Assembly: GCA_963798275.1 (NCBI GenBank)
Contig: CAWCTB010000024.1
Span: 155,708-219,707 of the forward strand
Direction of reading: 5' to 3'
From: CAWCTB01 sp963798275
GTDB taxonomy: Bacteria > Acidobacteriota > Terriglobia > Terriglobales > Acidobacteriaceae
DNA length: 64,000 nt
Shown: piece by piece, positions 9,373 to 19,189 of the stretch
Numbering within the stretch: position 1 is the stretch's first letter
How the letters are laid out: each line of letters starts with the position of its first letter
Position numbers and translations under genes: made by a program
The notes under the pieces: model-generated
Seen by the model: the letters and a program-made list of their open reading frames with translations, nothing else
Told to the model about the DNA's origin: nothing
Database searches by the model: none

Positions 9373-12039
9373 CTACCGATACTCCAAGTCCAGCGCGTAG
9401 AGTTCATCGATACCGCGATCGCGCAGCACCAGGATGCGGTCGTCGGGAGTGAGAGCAAACCATGCACCGCTGAAGATGGGAACCGTCATATCGATGTTGG
9501 AGAAATCCGGCGCAGCTTCTGCGGGACCGTCCGGTACTCGGAATCTCCAGAGTGGGCCGTGGAATACGTAAAGATATCGGCTGTCATGGGACCAGCTTGG
9601 CCAATTTGTACCGCCCTCTCCCGGCAGCGGCACTTGCTTCCAGCGGGCATTCTCGAAGCTGTACAGAAACACTTTTGTCTGGTCGTCTGAAAGCGCCGCG
9701 ATGTAACGTCCATCGGGCGACCAACGCGGACTGAACATGTGCTGTGAGTCGGGAATGGTTCTGGACTTCTTGGTGTCCAAGTCCAGGATTTTGATCTCTG
9801 TTGCCGCCCCGCCGCTGATAGACCCGCCGCCGTAGGCAATCGACTTGCCGTCGGGCGACCAGGTGGGGTCCGCCGGTTGAGAGTCTCCCCCGAGCAGCAA
9901 CATCGGAGTACCGCCATTGGCTGGGGCCAGATAGATTTTTCTGGTTTCTCCCCACTCCGTGAAGGCAATCAGATGTCCGTCGGGAGACCACTTTGGATTG
10001 AGGACAGGCCCCATGGGCGGGAAAGTGAGTTGCAGGCGTTCGGTGCCGTCGATGCGGCTGCGCCAGAGTGTGTTTTGCGGATAGGAAACATAAGCTACCC
10101 ACTGTCCGTCAGGAGAGAAGTCCACGAAGCCAGCAGAGACACCGTTGAGATAGGGACGAAATTCACCTGACGCCGGGTCGTAGACCGCCAATTCGCCCCG
10201 CCGAGCCTTCCCCAGAACAAAAATCTGTTTGCCATCTTTGCTAAACGTCGGAGTCGAGAACGAAGTTGAGCCGTGGGTCAGTTGTACAGGCGGCGAGACC
10301 CGCGGGTGGTCTGCCGGTCCAGACTCGGTGACGGCCCACAAGTTGTCCCCGTCGGTGTCTGTGATTACAAATGCGTAGGTTTTGCCGTCGGCACTCCAAT
10401 GCCCACAGCACATCGGTTCCTCAAGTTGGGGCAGGAAGCGATGCAGTCCGGTGCCGTCCGTGTGGGCCTCCCAAATCCGACTGCCCGCGACGATACGAAT
10501 CCTTTTGCCATCGGGGGCGACGCTGAAATCTATGGTTCCTTTGGGGGATGACATCAGCGGATGCGCTTTGCCGCTCTGAAGGTCTGCCGTCAATAACAGC
10601 CGGAGATCGGAGGGCTGGTTGTAAATCAATTGTCCGGCGCCGGGCACGAATGCCGCGAAAGCCACGACAAGATCGTCAATTTTCCTTTGCGGACCATTCG
10701 GCAACGTGGCGAGCCAAGCCGGGTTGTCGTAGTTTGTTCCCTCGTTCAATAGAAGGAGATCAGAACCATCGGCGGAGATGTCGGCAATCCAGGGGCTGCG
10801 AATAAAGGGGATGTCGAGATAAGAGACGTCGCCCCCTTTGGTCGAGATCTGGGCGACCTGCAAACCGCCTTCTCTGCCCTCATCGAAATAAATGCGAGTC
10901 CCGTCGGTTACAACTCGAAAGCTGAGTGCAGACGATTTCTGATGACCAGTGCGCGTGAGCTGGTGGATGCCGGTGACGACCGGGGTTCGCGGACGAGTGA
11001 ACCAGTAAAACGCAGCGGCACTGATTCCCAGCACCAAAGCCGCGGCGAAAACGAATGCATACCAACGAGGTTTGGACTTCGGCGTCGCTGCTGTCTCGAC
11101 GGCGGACGCCTGCTTCATCTCTGCCGTTTCAACGTGGCCGGCCTCGAGGTCGCGCTTCAGCCGCAGCAGTTCGACCCGCATCTCCGACGCGTGCTGGTAA
11201 CGCAAATTACGGTCCTTCTCCAGCGCCTTGCCGATGATCTCTTCGAGTGTTGGCGGGACTTCGGGATTCAGTCTGACAGGAGGTACCGGAGGGCGGTTTA
11301 GGATCGCCTCGAATATTGCTGCTGGACTATCCCCACGGAAGGGCAACTGGCCCGTGGCCATCTCATAGAGGACAGTGCCAAACGAAAAGAGGTCCGTACG
11401 GGCGTCCAACTCTTTTGCTCGCGCCTGCTCGGGCGACATATACGCCACGGTGCCGAGCGTAGAACCGGGGCTGGTCAGGTCCTGGTCGTCAGTTTCGGTT
11501 ACTGTGTCGGCTGCGGCAATCTGACTCGACGAACTGGTCTTGCGCGGAACCTTCGCCAATCCGAAATCAAGGATCTTGGCATGACCGCGTTCGGTTACGA
11601 AGATGTTGGCGGGCTTGATATCGCGGTGGACAATGCCTTTGGCATGAGCGGCTTCCAGCGCGTCGGCGGTCTCAATCGCCACACTGAGTAAAACATCGGT
11701 ATCAACGGGCTTTCCGGCGATACGCCGCTTCAGCGTCATGCCGTCCAGAAACTCCATGACGATGAAGGGCTTGCCATCCTGCTCGGCGATTTCATGGATG
11801 GTGCAGATATTGGGATGGTTCAGGGCAGAGGCCGCCTGGGCCTCGCGCCGGAAGCGGGCCAGGGCTTGCGGCTCGTTGGCTTCTTCCGGCAGAAACTTCA
11901 GGGCAACAAAGCGGTGCAGGTTTACATCCTCAGCCTTGTAGACGACACCCATACCGCCGCCACCCAGCTTCTCCAAGATGCGGTAGTGGCCGAGGATCTT
12001 TCCCCCAGTGCTCTGCGGAATGGACTGTTCACCAATCAT
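9373..12039 (-). CDS. Ser/Thr protein kinase with C-terminal TolB/WD40-like propeller
   Basis: An 888-residue membrane protein. The N-terminal kinase domain (about residues 18-285) has a Gly-rich loop Gly-Gly-Gly-Gly-Met-Gly near 27-31, the Val-Ala-Leu-Lys lysine near 48, His-Arg-Asp-Ile-Lys-Pro-Ala-Asn near 138, Asp-Phe-Gly near 158 and Gly-Thr-Val-Ala-Tyr-Met-Ser-Pro-Glu in the activation loop, so it should be catalytically active (Hanks type, PknB-like). A single membrane helix follows near residue 330. The C-terminal half contains repeated Trp-Ser-Pro-Asp-Gly / Phe-Ser-Pro-Asp-Gly segments of a beta-propeller, probably extracytoplasmic and sensing a ligand or protein. ATG 12039 is preceded by GGGAGG and starts 12 residues before the kinase domain; the longer frame to 12159 is rejected. 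Such architectures are abundant in Acidobacteriota. Confidence 0.87.
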   Translation of the reverse strand: MIGEQSIPQSTGGKILGHYRILEKLGGGGMGVVYKAEDVNLHRFVALKFLPEEANEPQALARFRREAQAASALNHPNICTIHEIAEQDGKPFIVMEFLDGMTLKRRIAGKPVDTDVLLSVAIETADALEAAHAKGIVHRDIKPANIFVTERGHAKILDFGLAKVPRKTSSSSQIAAADTVTETDDQDLTSPGSTLGTVAYMSPEQARAKELDARTDLFSFGTVLYEMATGQLPFRGDSPAAIFEAILNRPPVPPVRLNPEVPPTLEEIIGKALEKDRNLRYQHASEMRVELLRLKRDLEAGHVETAEMKQASAVETAATPKSKPRWYAFVFAAALVLGISAAAFYWFTRPRTPVVTGIHQLTRTGHQKSSALSFRVVTDGTRIYFDEGREGGLQVAQISTKGGDVSYLDIPFIRSPWIADISADGSDLLLLNEGTNYDNPAWLATLPNGPQRKIDDLVVAFAAFVPGAGQLIYNQPSDLRLLLTADLQSGKAHPLMSSPKGTIDFSVAPDGKRIRIVAGSRIWEAHTDGTGLHRFLPQLEEPMCCGHWSADGKTYAFVITDTDGDNLWAVTESGPADHPRVSPPVQLTHGSTSFSTPTFSKDGKQIFVLGKARRGELAVYDPASGEFRPYLNGVSAGFVDFSPDGQWVAYVSYPQNTLWRSRIDGTERLQLTFPPMGPVLNPKWSPDGHLIAFTEWGETRKIYLAPANGGTPMLLLGGDSQPADPTWSPDGKSIAYGGGSISGGAATEIKILDLDTKKSRTIPDSQHMFSPRWSPDGRYIAALSDDQTKVFLYSFENARWKQVPLPGEGGTNWPSWSHDSRYLYVFHGPLWRFRVPDGPAEAAPDFSNIDMTVPIFSGAWFALTPDDRILVLRDRGIDELYALDLEYR

Positions 12040-12567
12040 CCCAGAAGACCTCCCAGGGAGGTAAAGCGTACGCGGGATTATTGTCTTCTCGACAGCTACT
12101 CGGACGAGTACGTAGTCACTATCCCACCGGTAGAGGCTGTTGTCAGTGATGCCGGACACGGCGTGGCGGTTTATGCGGAAATCTAGAAAACCAGAGTGCC
12201 TCTGCTAAATCCGTAAATCTCGCAACCCGCACTTTTCCGTTTATCGTTGCGCAGCGGAACCTACGACCCATCGCCGTCCAACGTCGAGCATTGGCCGCCG
12301 GAGCTGTTGAACACAGTCCGGTATCCGAAGACGAATACCAGATGAATGGGCCAAACCCCATCAAGCGGATGCTGCAAGGCGCGGTAGTAGATCCGTTTGG
12401 TCACCTGTGGCTCATTGGCAAAATCCTCGAGTAGCCTTGCGGTCAGGAAGTCACGAACAAAGGCCTTCGATAACCAGGTCGAGCTCCTGTTTCCGAAGAA
12501 GCAATTCCGGCGTTCGCGCATCTGGTAGAGCGGGGCTAGTAATTGCCGCGCGGCCGCCTTTTTGCTT
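12040..12567. other. Intergenic region with one unrecognised minus-strand frame
   Basis: A 110-codon minus-strand frame (12261-12593) runs through most of this stretch and overlaps the end of the M61 gene by 26 bases. Its middle part reads like protein but its ends do not, there is no ribosome binding site at its start, and I do not recognise a family. It could be the remnant of a gene. Otherwise I see nothing. Confidence 0.35.
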
Positions 12568-14514
12568 TTATTTCGACGGTGCGAGGATCGCATCCAGGCG
12601 ATCGGGCGTTCCTTCCACTCTTTCCAGGTGCGGGTAGCGCAGGCCGCCGTGGTAATCCAGAGTCACGGTGACAAACTCGTCGCCGCGCTTCAGCAGAAGC
12701 TTGATCGGCGCCTTACTCTTCTCTGCCGCGAGGATGGCTTCGCGCAGGCCCGCAACCGTGAACTTCTGGTCGTTGACGGCTTCCAGGTGCATGTCCGGCG
12801 TGATGCCTGCCTTAAACGCCGGACCGTCCCACCGCACGCCTTCAAGGCCATTGTCTTTGTCCACCGAGAACCCGAGCGAAGTGCCAAAGCTGGTTCCGCG
12901 AGAGCTGTCCTGGTGTTTCAGCCACTCCGGCTGGTCGTCGTTATAGACGAGCCGATAGCCACCTTGGGTAATCCCGTTCTCCGGCGTCTGCGGCGCCAGG
13001 TCGTATACCCGCGCGCGCAGGAAGCCTGCCCAATCAAACGGCTGCACTTGATTCAACGCCGCAACCAGCTCGTCGAAGGTATAAGTCCTGGTGATGTAGC
13101 TTCCGTTGTCGATGGCGAAGAAGAGCCTGGCGAAATCGTCGAGAGACTTGTTTCCGCCGCTCAATTCGCGGATTTTGGTGTCGGCATCGAGCCAGATGAG
13201 GTCTGATTCCGGATAGTAGTCGTACGAACGCTGCCAGGTTGGCCAGTTCTCCCGGACGGCGCCGTGAGACGAAATGATGGGCTGATTGGTGGTATCCACC
13301 AGGGGGCGCCAGGTACGTCCCGGGCTTAGTTCGAAGTAGGCGGCGATTCCGGCGAACCCGTCGCGTGCCTGCTCCGCGGTACGCATTCCGGAACGCGCGG
13401 TCAGGACGTTGCCGTAGTAATCGGTCAGGCCTTCATAAACCCATAGCAGGTCGTTCTGCATCGGCACGTTGAAGTTGGGCGTCCACAGATCGGCAGGCCG
13501 GCGAAACTTGCCGTTCCACGAATGGGTGTATTCGTGGGGCAGAAGAGCGCGACCGGCAACCCCCGCAGCCCAGTCGGTAAAGTAGTTGGCGCGGGTACCG
13601 TCCTCGCTGGACTGATGGTGTTCCAGGCCCTCGCCGCCAACCGTGTCGCTGAGCGAAAAAAGAAAATCGTAGTGATCGTAGTGACGGGAGTTGAAGAGCT
13701 TCTGCGCTTCGATGACCAGGTTCTTGTGGTATTGCAACTCCTCCGGCGTGACTTCGAGATCGGCAGGCTTGTCGGCGAAGAGATCGAGGAACACCTGGTT
13801 GTCCGCGCCGGTGGACAGGTCGACGCGCTTGTAATTGACGCCGGCATAGAGCGGCGAGTCCACCAGAGTATTCAGCGTAACCGGTTTGAAGTGAACCAGG
13901 TTTCCATCCTGTGATGCCAACTCCAGCGCGGTAGCGAATTTCCAGCCCTCCGGCAGCCGGATGGTGGGATCGAACAGGATGCGCCGCGAGAAGTAGCCCG
14001 CCGGATAAAGCAGGACGCTGTTCCAGGTAACGTCGGCGAAGTTGGACGAGATACGGCCAGTCTTCGGGTCCAGCGGAGCCAAACACTGAAAATTGATTTC
14101 CAGGGTACTTACGCCCTGCGGTAGCTGGATGTGGAAGGCGTACATATTGACGCGATCGCGAACCCAGTCGACCCGTTTGCCGTTCGCCGTGACGACGAGC
14201 CCGGCCACCTTCTCCACCGGGTTCGATGGGGAGTGCGTCCCGGGAAGCCACTCCGGGTAGAGCAGTATAATCTCGCGGCCTTTTACCGGTACCGTCTCAT
14301 GGACATTCAACACGCGATCGGTGATGTTGGTGATATCGACGCTGAGAGAGATGGTGCCGGGATAAGCAGTGTCAGCCGGCGCGGGAATGGGCGGAGGCAG
14401 CGGTGCAGGCTGTGGTCCGCCCGCGTTCTGCGCATATACCGCAGTGGTTAGAGCAATGGAAAGGGCTGCGAAAAGCACCACAGCGGTGCGACGACCGAAG
14501 AGCGAATTTGGCAC
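12568..14514 (-). CDS. Secreted M61 family aminopeptidase with PDZ domain
   Basis: A 648-residue zinc metallopeptidase of family M61 (glycyl aminopeptidase-like). The start is GTG 14514, preceded by GGGAGG at good spacing and followed at once by a signal peptide (about residues 8-28, ending Tyr-Ala-Gln). A Pro-rich linker leads into the N-terminal beta domain. The catalytic motif His-Glu-Tyr-Thr-His is at residues 327-331, with Tyr-Glu-Gly-Leu-Thr-Asp-Tyr-Tyr-Gly downstream supplying the third ligand. The C-terminal 100 residues have PDZ features (Gly-Val-Arg-Trp-Asp-Gly-Pro-Ala-Phe-Lys-Ala-Gly). It should cleave N-terminal small residues from peptides in the periplasm or outside. The longer in-frame start at 14763 has no support. 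Confidence 0.88.
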   Translation of the reverse strand: MPNSLFGRRTAVVLFAALSIALTTAVYAQNAGGPQPAPLPPPIPAPADTAYPGTISLSVDITNITDRVLNVHETVPVKGREIILLYPEWLPGTHSPSNPVEKVAGLVVTANGKRVDWVRDRVNMYAFHIQLPQGVSTLEINFQCLAPLDPKTGRISSNFADVTWNSVLLYPAGYFSRRILFDPTIRLPEGWKFATALELASQDGNLVHFKPVTLNTLVDSPLYAGVNYKRVDLSTGADNQVFLDLFADKPADLEVTPEELQYHKNLVIEAQKLFNSRHYDHYDFLFSLSDTVGGEGLEHHQSSEDGTRANYFTDWAAGVAGRALLPHEYTHSWNGKFRRPADLWTPNFNVPMQNDLLWVYEGLTDYYGNVLTARSGMRTAEQARDGFAGIAAYFELSPGRTWRPLVDTTNQPIISSHGAVRENWPTWQRSYDYYPESDLIWLDADTKIRELSGGNKSLDDFARLFFAIDNGSYITRTYTFDELVAALNQVQPFDWAGFLRARVYDLAPQTPENGITQGGYRLVYNDDQPEWLKHQDSSRGTSFGTSLGFSVDKDNGLEGVRWDGPAFKAGITPDMHLEAVNDQKFTVAGLREAILAAEKSKAPIKLLLKRGDEFVTVTLDYHGGLRYPHLERVEGTPDRLDAILAPSK

Positions 14515-14772
14515 GCGGATCCTCCCAAACGGCAGACAATCAATGTACACCAGCCGCTTGCGTGCGGATGACACACAATTTTTTATGGGCAGAACCGAAC
14601 TTATTGATGGCACAAAACAGGTCGAGTTCCTGTGTCGTGAAGGCAGTGCAAAACGGATGTCTGCGACGATCAACACAGAACGCTGGAATCCGCCGCGCTG
14701 GTGGTGAGAAACGGTATTGTCGGAACGGTCAGGATCGCTCGCTCTGAACCAACGAAGCCCCAATCTCTGCTT

Positions 14773-15307
14773 TCAGTCGCCGTCAGGTGCGAATCGCGAC
14801 GCCATGGCGTGGCGGGCGGTGACTTCGTCCCAGCGTACCCAGGCGACATACACCACAACTGCGATGTTGATGAGCAGGATAATCCAGTGTGCCGGCGTCG
14901 GCATGCGAATGAGGTTGTACAGTTCGAACGGTAGATAGACTGCGCCCGAGATGATGGCCAGCCACTCCGCCCAGACTCGTTGCCGCCACAGTCCGTAGGA
15001 CTCGATGAAGCGAAGGCTGGAATAAAGCATCGCGATGGCGAGCACGGTGACCACATTGGCGTCCATTACCCGGCCCGCCGCGTCCACGAACATCTGCGAG
15101 AGATGCCAGTCGGGATCGATGTGAAAGAAAAACAGAAGGTTCTGAGCTGCGTCTTCCAAGTCGATGTTCTTGCGGATGATCTCGATGAAGCCGAAGGTCG
15201 GCGACCAGCACTAGCCCGCCTTTGAGGAACTCGATGGTGGCGACGGTGCGCAGGCCCTTCTTATGGCCCTTGCCATGACCCCTGATCGAGATGTGCCGAT
15301 TGGACAT
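14773..15307 (-). CDS. DUF2127 membrane protein (frameshifted)
   Basis: A small membrane protein of about 177 residues. The start at ATG 15307 gives a Lys/His/Gly-rich tail and the first helix; near 15200 one extra C shifts the frame, and removing it joins Leu-Val-Leu-Val-Ala to Gly-Phe-Ile-Glu-Ile-Ile. The rest carries Leu-Tyr-Ser-Ser-Leu-Arg-Phe-Ile-Glu-Ser-Tyr-Gly-Leu-Trp and further hydrophobic helices, typical of DUF2127. Members of this family have no known biochemical role. It lies next to boxB on the same strand but 200 bp downstream, so co-transcription is possible and functional linkage is unproven. Confidence 0.7.
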
Positions 15308-15508
15308 CCTTGATTTTGTGCCCGCGCGAGAAGACTCCGATCGCCCCATAACTACAATACAGCTATTGTCGTTAGGAAACCGGGCTAGTCAACCAGGTTT
15401 TTCGCGCCACCATCACAATTTTTGTCACGCCCAGGGGGGACAGGTGCGGAGAAAGGTCAGGTGCGGGGGGCTGCTTCAAAACCTGAAACTGGAAACACGA
15501 AACTGCGG

Positions 15509-16933
15509 TTAGTGCAATTTCACATACTCATAATCCACCGGATTGTTATTGATGCCGCGGTCGGGAGGGGCGATCCAGGCCGCCATTTTCGCGGGTTCGT
15601 GCACCCCATGCATCAGGCTCAGGATGTAGGCCTGGTCCGATTCGCTGGGCAGCCATCCACCCTTGCGCGCGTCGAACTCCGCCTGCGAAATCGGATTCCC
15701 CGCCAGATCGGTCGACACTCCCGCCCACGCGCCGATGTTGCGGCGGAAGCGGGTCGACGGCAGCGACAGCCGGAAGCTGTGTCCGGCTTTCTCGATCAAG
15801 CGGTTCCAGCGCTTCACCCCCATCTCGCAATCGCGCACGTAGGAGCCGCGCGTCACTTCGTTCATGGCGTTGCGCATCGGGATCTGCTCGGTTTTCGTCT
15901 GGCCGATGCCGGCAGGAAGTTCGAGCGCGAACGACTGTTCCAGCGCGATGTGATCCTCGTAGTTCGCTTCGTCGGGACGGCCCTTGAGTCCGTTGGCGAA
16001 GTACGACGCGGCGTTCGAGGAATGTTCGGAGCCAAAGAGGTCGAGCGACGAGCTGAACCAGAAATTCAGATAGCGCTGCACCGTAGGCAAATCGATCGCG
16101 CCCGCATTGCGAATGGCTTCGGGATCGTCGCTGTTCAACTCCTGCATCACTTCCAGGGTCCGCTTGATCACGCGATGGATGCCGGTGTCGCCCACGAACA
16201 TGTGGTGCGCCTCTTCGGTCAGCATGAACTGACAGGTGCGCGCCAGGGGATCGAAGCTCGACTCGGCCAGCGACTTCAACTGGAACTTGCCGTCGCGATC
16301 GGTGAAATAGGTAAACATGAAGAAGCTGAGCCAGTCGCGGATCGGCTCGTTGAAGGTGCCGAGGATGCGCGGCTTGTTGGCGTCGCCCGAGTGGCGCTCG
16401 AGCAACTCTTCCGCTTCTTCGCGGCCATCGCGGCCAAAGTAGGCGTGCAGCAGGTACACCATCGCCCAGAGATGGCGGCCTTCCTCCACATTCACCTGAA
16501 ATAAGTTGCGAAGGTCGTAAAGTGATGGAGCGGTGTGCCCCAGCATGCGCTGCTGCTCGACCGACGCGGGCTCGGTGTCGCCCTGGGTGACGATCAAGCG
16601 GCGCAGGATAGCGCGGTACTCGCCGGGAATCTGCTGCCAGACCTCCTGCCCGTAGTTGTCGCCGAAGCCGATCTTGCGGTTTTGATCGCGCTCGGCGAGA
16701 AAGATGCCCCAGCGGTATTCCGGCATGCGCACGAAACCGTAGGTCGCCCAGCCTTTCGCATCGACGGACGTCGCGGTGCGCAGGTAAACGTCGGCCACCT
16801 GGAAGTCGCGCGGGCCGAGCTCCTGCCACCAGTTCAGGAATTCCGGCTGCCAGTGTTCGAGCGCGCGCTGTAAGGTGCGGTTCGAGCCAAGATCGACGTT
16901 GTTGGGAATGCGGTCGGCGTAATTGATCGACAT
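15509..16933 (-). CDS. boxB: Benzoyl-CoA 2,3-epoxidase oxygenase subunit BoxB
   Basis: A 474-residue soluble diiron oxygenase, full length for BoxB. In the aerobic benzoyl-CoA pathway BoxB forms 2,3-epoxybenzoyl-CoA using O2 and two electrons, delivered in proteobacteria by the NADPH reductase BoxA. Candidate iron ligands are Glu121, the Glu151-x-x-His154 pair, Asp212, and the Glu241-x-x-His244 pair in Thr-Glu-Glu-Ala-His-His-Met-Phe. The start ATG 16933 has only a weak upstream AGGT. It sits downstream of boxC on the same strand, but 434 bp of repeats, including a MITE-like insertion, separate the two, which may affect co-transcription. No boxA is in the window; the flavodoxin at 20191 is a candidate electron donor (inference). 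Confidence 0.93.
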   Translation of the reverse strand: MSINYADRIPNNVDLGSNRTLQRALEHWQPEFLNWWQELGPRDFQVADVYLRTATSVDAKGWATYGFVRMPEYRWGIFLAERDQNRKIGFGDNYGQEVWQQIPGEYRAILRRLIVTQGDTEPASVEQQRMLGHTAPSLYDLRNLFQVNVEEGRHLWAMVYLLHAYFGRDGREEAEELLERHSGDANKPRILGTFNEPIRDWLSFFMFTYFTDRDGKFQLKSLAESSFDPLARTCQFMLTEEAHHMFVGDTGIHRVIKRTLEVMQELNSDDPEAIRNAGAIDLPTVQRYLNFWFSSSLDLFGSEHSSNAASYFANGLKGRPDEANYEDHIALEQSFALELPAGIGQTKTEQIPMRNAMNEVTRGSYVRDCEMGVKRWNRLIEKAGHSFRLSLPSTRFRRNIGAWAGVSTDLAGNPISQAEFDARKGGWLPSESDQAYILSLMHGVHEPAKMAAWIAPPDRGINNNPVDYEYVKLH

Positions 16934-17041
16934 AACTAGACCTGTTTACTCCATTACCTCGTTTGAACTTCCGTGTGGCCAAGCGGCAGAACGGGACTTC
17001 ACGCCCGCGTCTAGCGCGAAACATCGTCGGCCGGGAGCGAA

Positions 17042-17335
17042 TTGAAGGGACACGGCTTCAGAGGCTGCTGAAAAAAGAACCAAAGTAGTAATTTTGGCCG
17101 TTTTTTGACTCAAGAGTGCGTAAGTGTTGAATCGCCGTTGCACAAAATCCCGAGTTTACTCGCTTGAGTCTTTTTTCAGCAGCCTCTTCAGCCGCGCCGC
17201 AAAGTGCATGGATGAACGCGGCTTTAGCCGCTGAGGGAATTTGCATTTCTTACTAAAATCCGAGATCCCGCAGGGGCTGAAGCCCAGATCATCAACCGCT
17301 CTTTTCGGCCCGGCTGAAGCCGGGCCCTTTCAAAT
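17042..17335. repeat. Cluster of GGCTTCAGCC-core palindromes between boxC and boxB
   Basis: At least four hairpins of one family lie here: one at about 17050-17200 (CACGGCTTCA...TTCAGCCGCGCC) split by the element at 17061-17186, one at about 17218-17232 (GCGGCTTTAGCCGC), one at about 17270-17284 (GGGGCTGAAGCCC) and one at about 17309-17328 (GGCCCGGCTGAAGCCGGGCC). They share the core GGCTT-C/T-AGCC in either orientation. The last could act as a transcription attenuator within boxCB. No coding frame is present from 16934 to 17367. Confidence 0.65.
17061..17186. mobile_element. MITE-like element, 126 bp, inserted in palindrome, TSD TTCA
   Basis: The left end GAGGCTGCTGAAAAAAGA (17061-17078) is exactly the reverse complement of 17169-17186. 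The element is flanked by TTCA at 17057-17060 and 17187-17190. Removing it with one TTCA restores CACGGCTTCAGCCGCG, the common palindrome. A second inner inverted repeat, GACTCAAG at 17107-17114 and CTTGAGTC at 17163-17170, adds structure. There is no coding capacity. The ends match those of the elements at 791-1030 and 1101-1261, so they are one family. It lies in the boxC-boxB gap. Confidence 0.7.
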
Positions 17336-17367
17336 CGAGCCCACGGACGCGACGCTCTACCGCAGTC

Positions 17368-19039
17368 CTAGACTCTCTCCCAGGTAAAGCGCGCCTTCGA
17401 TCCGGTGCCGAAGAGCTTGAGCGCGCCGTGCTCGCCGGTGGAATTAGGACGAATGAAGACCCAGTTCTGCCAGGCCGAGAGGCGTCCAAAGATTTTTGTT
17501 TCCATGCTCTCCGGCCCGGGAAAGCGCAGGCTGGCTTCCATTCCCGTGAGCGCATCGGGCGAGAGGCTGGCGCGTTCTTCGATGGCGATGCGCACCTCAT
17601 CTTCCCAGTCGAGATCGTCCGGCGCGATCGTAACCAGTCCAAGCGCGAGCGCCTCTTCCGGACCGACGTGCCGCCCGGCAGCTTCCTGAATCGCAGCCCG
17701 CGCGCGCGCATTGCCGCTGAAGCGCGCCTCCATGCGGCTGCTCTGGTTGACCGCGGGCAGCAGCCCGAAATTGAATTCGTCGACTGCAATCTTCGGCGAG
17801 CCGCCCTCGTCCTCCGGCAGCGCCAGCATGTAACTGCGGTCGGCAGCGAGCACCAGCTCGTACAACATCCCCGCGAAGCACGATCCCGGCTCGATGATGG
17901 CAAACAGGCTGCGCGAAGAAACATCCAGCCGTTGCAGGGTGCGGCGCAACAGGCCAATGGTTTCGCCCACCAGCCAGTCGCTGCGATGCTCCAGCATCAC
18001 CCGATCGCAAGCGAGCACTGCGTCGATGCTGCCGGTACTCTTCAGCAGCAGCAGCCCGAGTTCCGGTTCGTTGACGCGCAGCATCAGGATGGCGTCGTCG
18101 AGTTCGCGCGCCATGGCGAGCGGCCACCACTGGTCGCCTTCGGCATGAAAGGCGTCGGGTTCGAGCGGCTGCAGTCCTTCGGGGGCGCGGACGGTCAGCG
18201 TCGCCGTGCGCGCAGCGCGATCGAAGGCAACGTCGACATACTTGTAGTGATAGCCGCTATCGTCGATCTTGCGCGGCAGCGGACACAGCTTGATGCCCTC
18301 CACACTCGCGGAACGAGTTGAGTCGGCGGCCAACGCGGCGGCGCGAGCGCCGACTAACTCCCCAAACTTCGCCGGCGGCGCAATCTCATCCACCAGGCCC
18401 CATTGTTTGGCGCGCTCGCCTTTCACGCCGTCGGGATTGGTGCAGAACATGTCGGCCAGATCGCGGCGCACCTTGCGCTTGTCGACCACGCGGGTGAGGC
18501 CGCCGGTTCCGGGCAACACCCCGAGCAGCGGAACCTCGGGCAAACTCACGGCGCTGGAACGGTCGTCGACCAGCAGAATCTCGTCGCAGGCCAGGGCCAA
18601 TTCATAACCGCCCCCGGCGGTGGTGCCGTTCAGCGCCGCGAGAAATCTCAGGCCATCGTGGCGGCTGGAGTCTTCCATGCCGTTGCGCGTCTCGTTGGTA
18701 AATTTGCAGAAGTTCACCTTCCAGGCGTGCGACGACGAGCCCAGCATGTAAATGTTTGCGCCGGCACAAAACATGCGTTCCTTGGCGCTGGTCAGCACCA
18801 CGCACGCAACCTGCGGGTGCTCGAAGCGAATGTGCTGCAGCAGGTCGTGCAGCTCGATATCGACGCCGAGGTCGTACGAATTGAGCTTGAGCTTGTAGCC
18901 CGGCTTCAAGCCGCACTCTTCGTTGACGTCCATCGCCAGGGTGGCGATGCGGCCGTCGATGGTCAGCTTCCAGTGCCGATATTCTGCCACCGGGCACATC
19001 GAAGGTGATGAGGTGTTGGGCTTCCTGAACTTCAGGCAT
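17368..19039 (-). CDS. boxC: Benzoyl-CoA-dihydrodiol lyase BoxC (frameshifted)
   Basis: About 556 residues with two crotonase-type halves. BoxC converts epoxybenzoyl-CoA with two waters into 3,4-dehydroadipyl-CoA semialdehyde and formate. Family marks include Phe-Cys-Ala-Gly-Ala-Asn-Ile-Tyr-Met-Leu-Gly (oxyanion hole of the first half), Leu-Asn-Gly-Thr-Thr-Ala-Gly-Gly-Gly-Tyr-Glu-Leu-Ala and, in the second half, Ile-Ile-Glu-Pro-Gly-Ser-Cys-Phe-Ala-Gly. The start is ATG 19039. An extra C near 18992 (CCCGG for CCGG) breaks the frame after about 16 residues; removing it joins the N-terminus to Ala-Glu-Tyr-Arg-His-Trp-Lys. The promoter upstream overlaps a TGCA-N6-TGCA site. Confidence 0.92.
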
Positions 19040-19112
19040 GCAGGTTGGAACACTCCTATCGCGAATGCCGGCGGATGGTAACCGCCGATTCTGATCCCCA
19101 CGTGGATATGGA

Positions 19113-19126
19113 TGCATTATAGTGCA
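19113..19126 (-). promoter_or_regulatory. Putative BoxR operator overlapping the boxC -10 box
   Basis: Read on the minus strand the site is TGCACTATAATGCA: two TGCA tetramers six bases apart enclosing a perfect TATAAT (19116-19121). It lies 74 bp upstream of the boxC start. The -35 region is poor. BzdR/BoxR-type repressors are described as binding TGCA repeats at this spacing, so bound BoxR would block RNA polymerase directly. The octamer TGCATTAT recurs at the boxR promoter. Assignment to BoxR is inference from motif and position. Confidence 0.65.
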
Positions 19127-19189
19127 GGTGCGATCGACTTTGCGGACAAATCACGGTGCAAATTTCGAAAAACGAGACACTTTGCTGCA

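Noticed and set aside
12261..12593. 110-codon minus-strand frame between the kinase and M61 genes
   Set aside because: Part of it looks protein-like but there is no family match, no ribosome site and it overlaps the M61 stop; noted only as a possible remnant.
14505..14525. TGGCACG on the plus strand as a sigma-54 promoter half
   Set aside because: No TTGCA-type -12 element follows at the right spacing, and it lies at the M61 start on the wrong strand.
15422..16504. 360-codon plus-strand frame opposite boxB
   Set aside because: Antisense to boxB, His/Arg/Gln-rich composition typical of shadow frames, no ribosome binding site.
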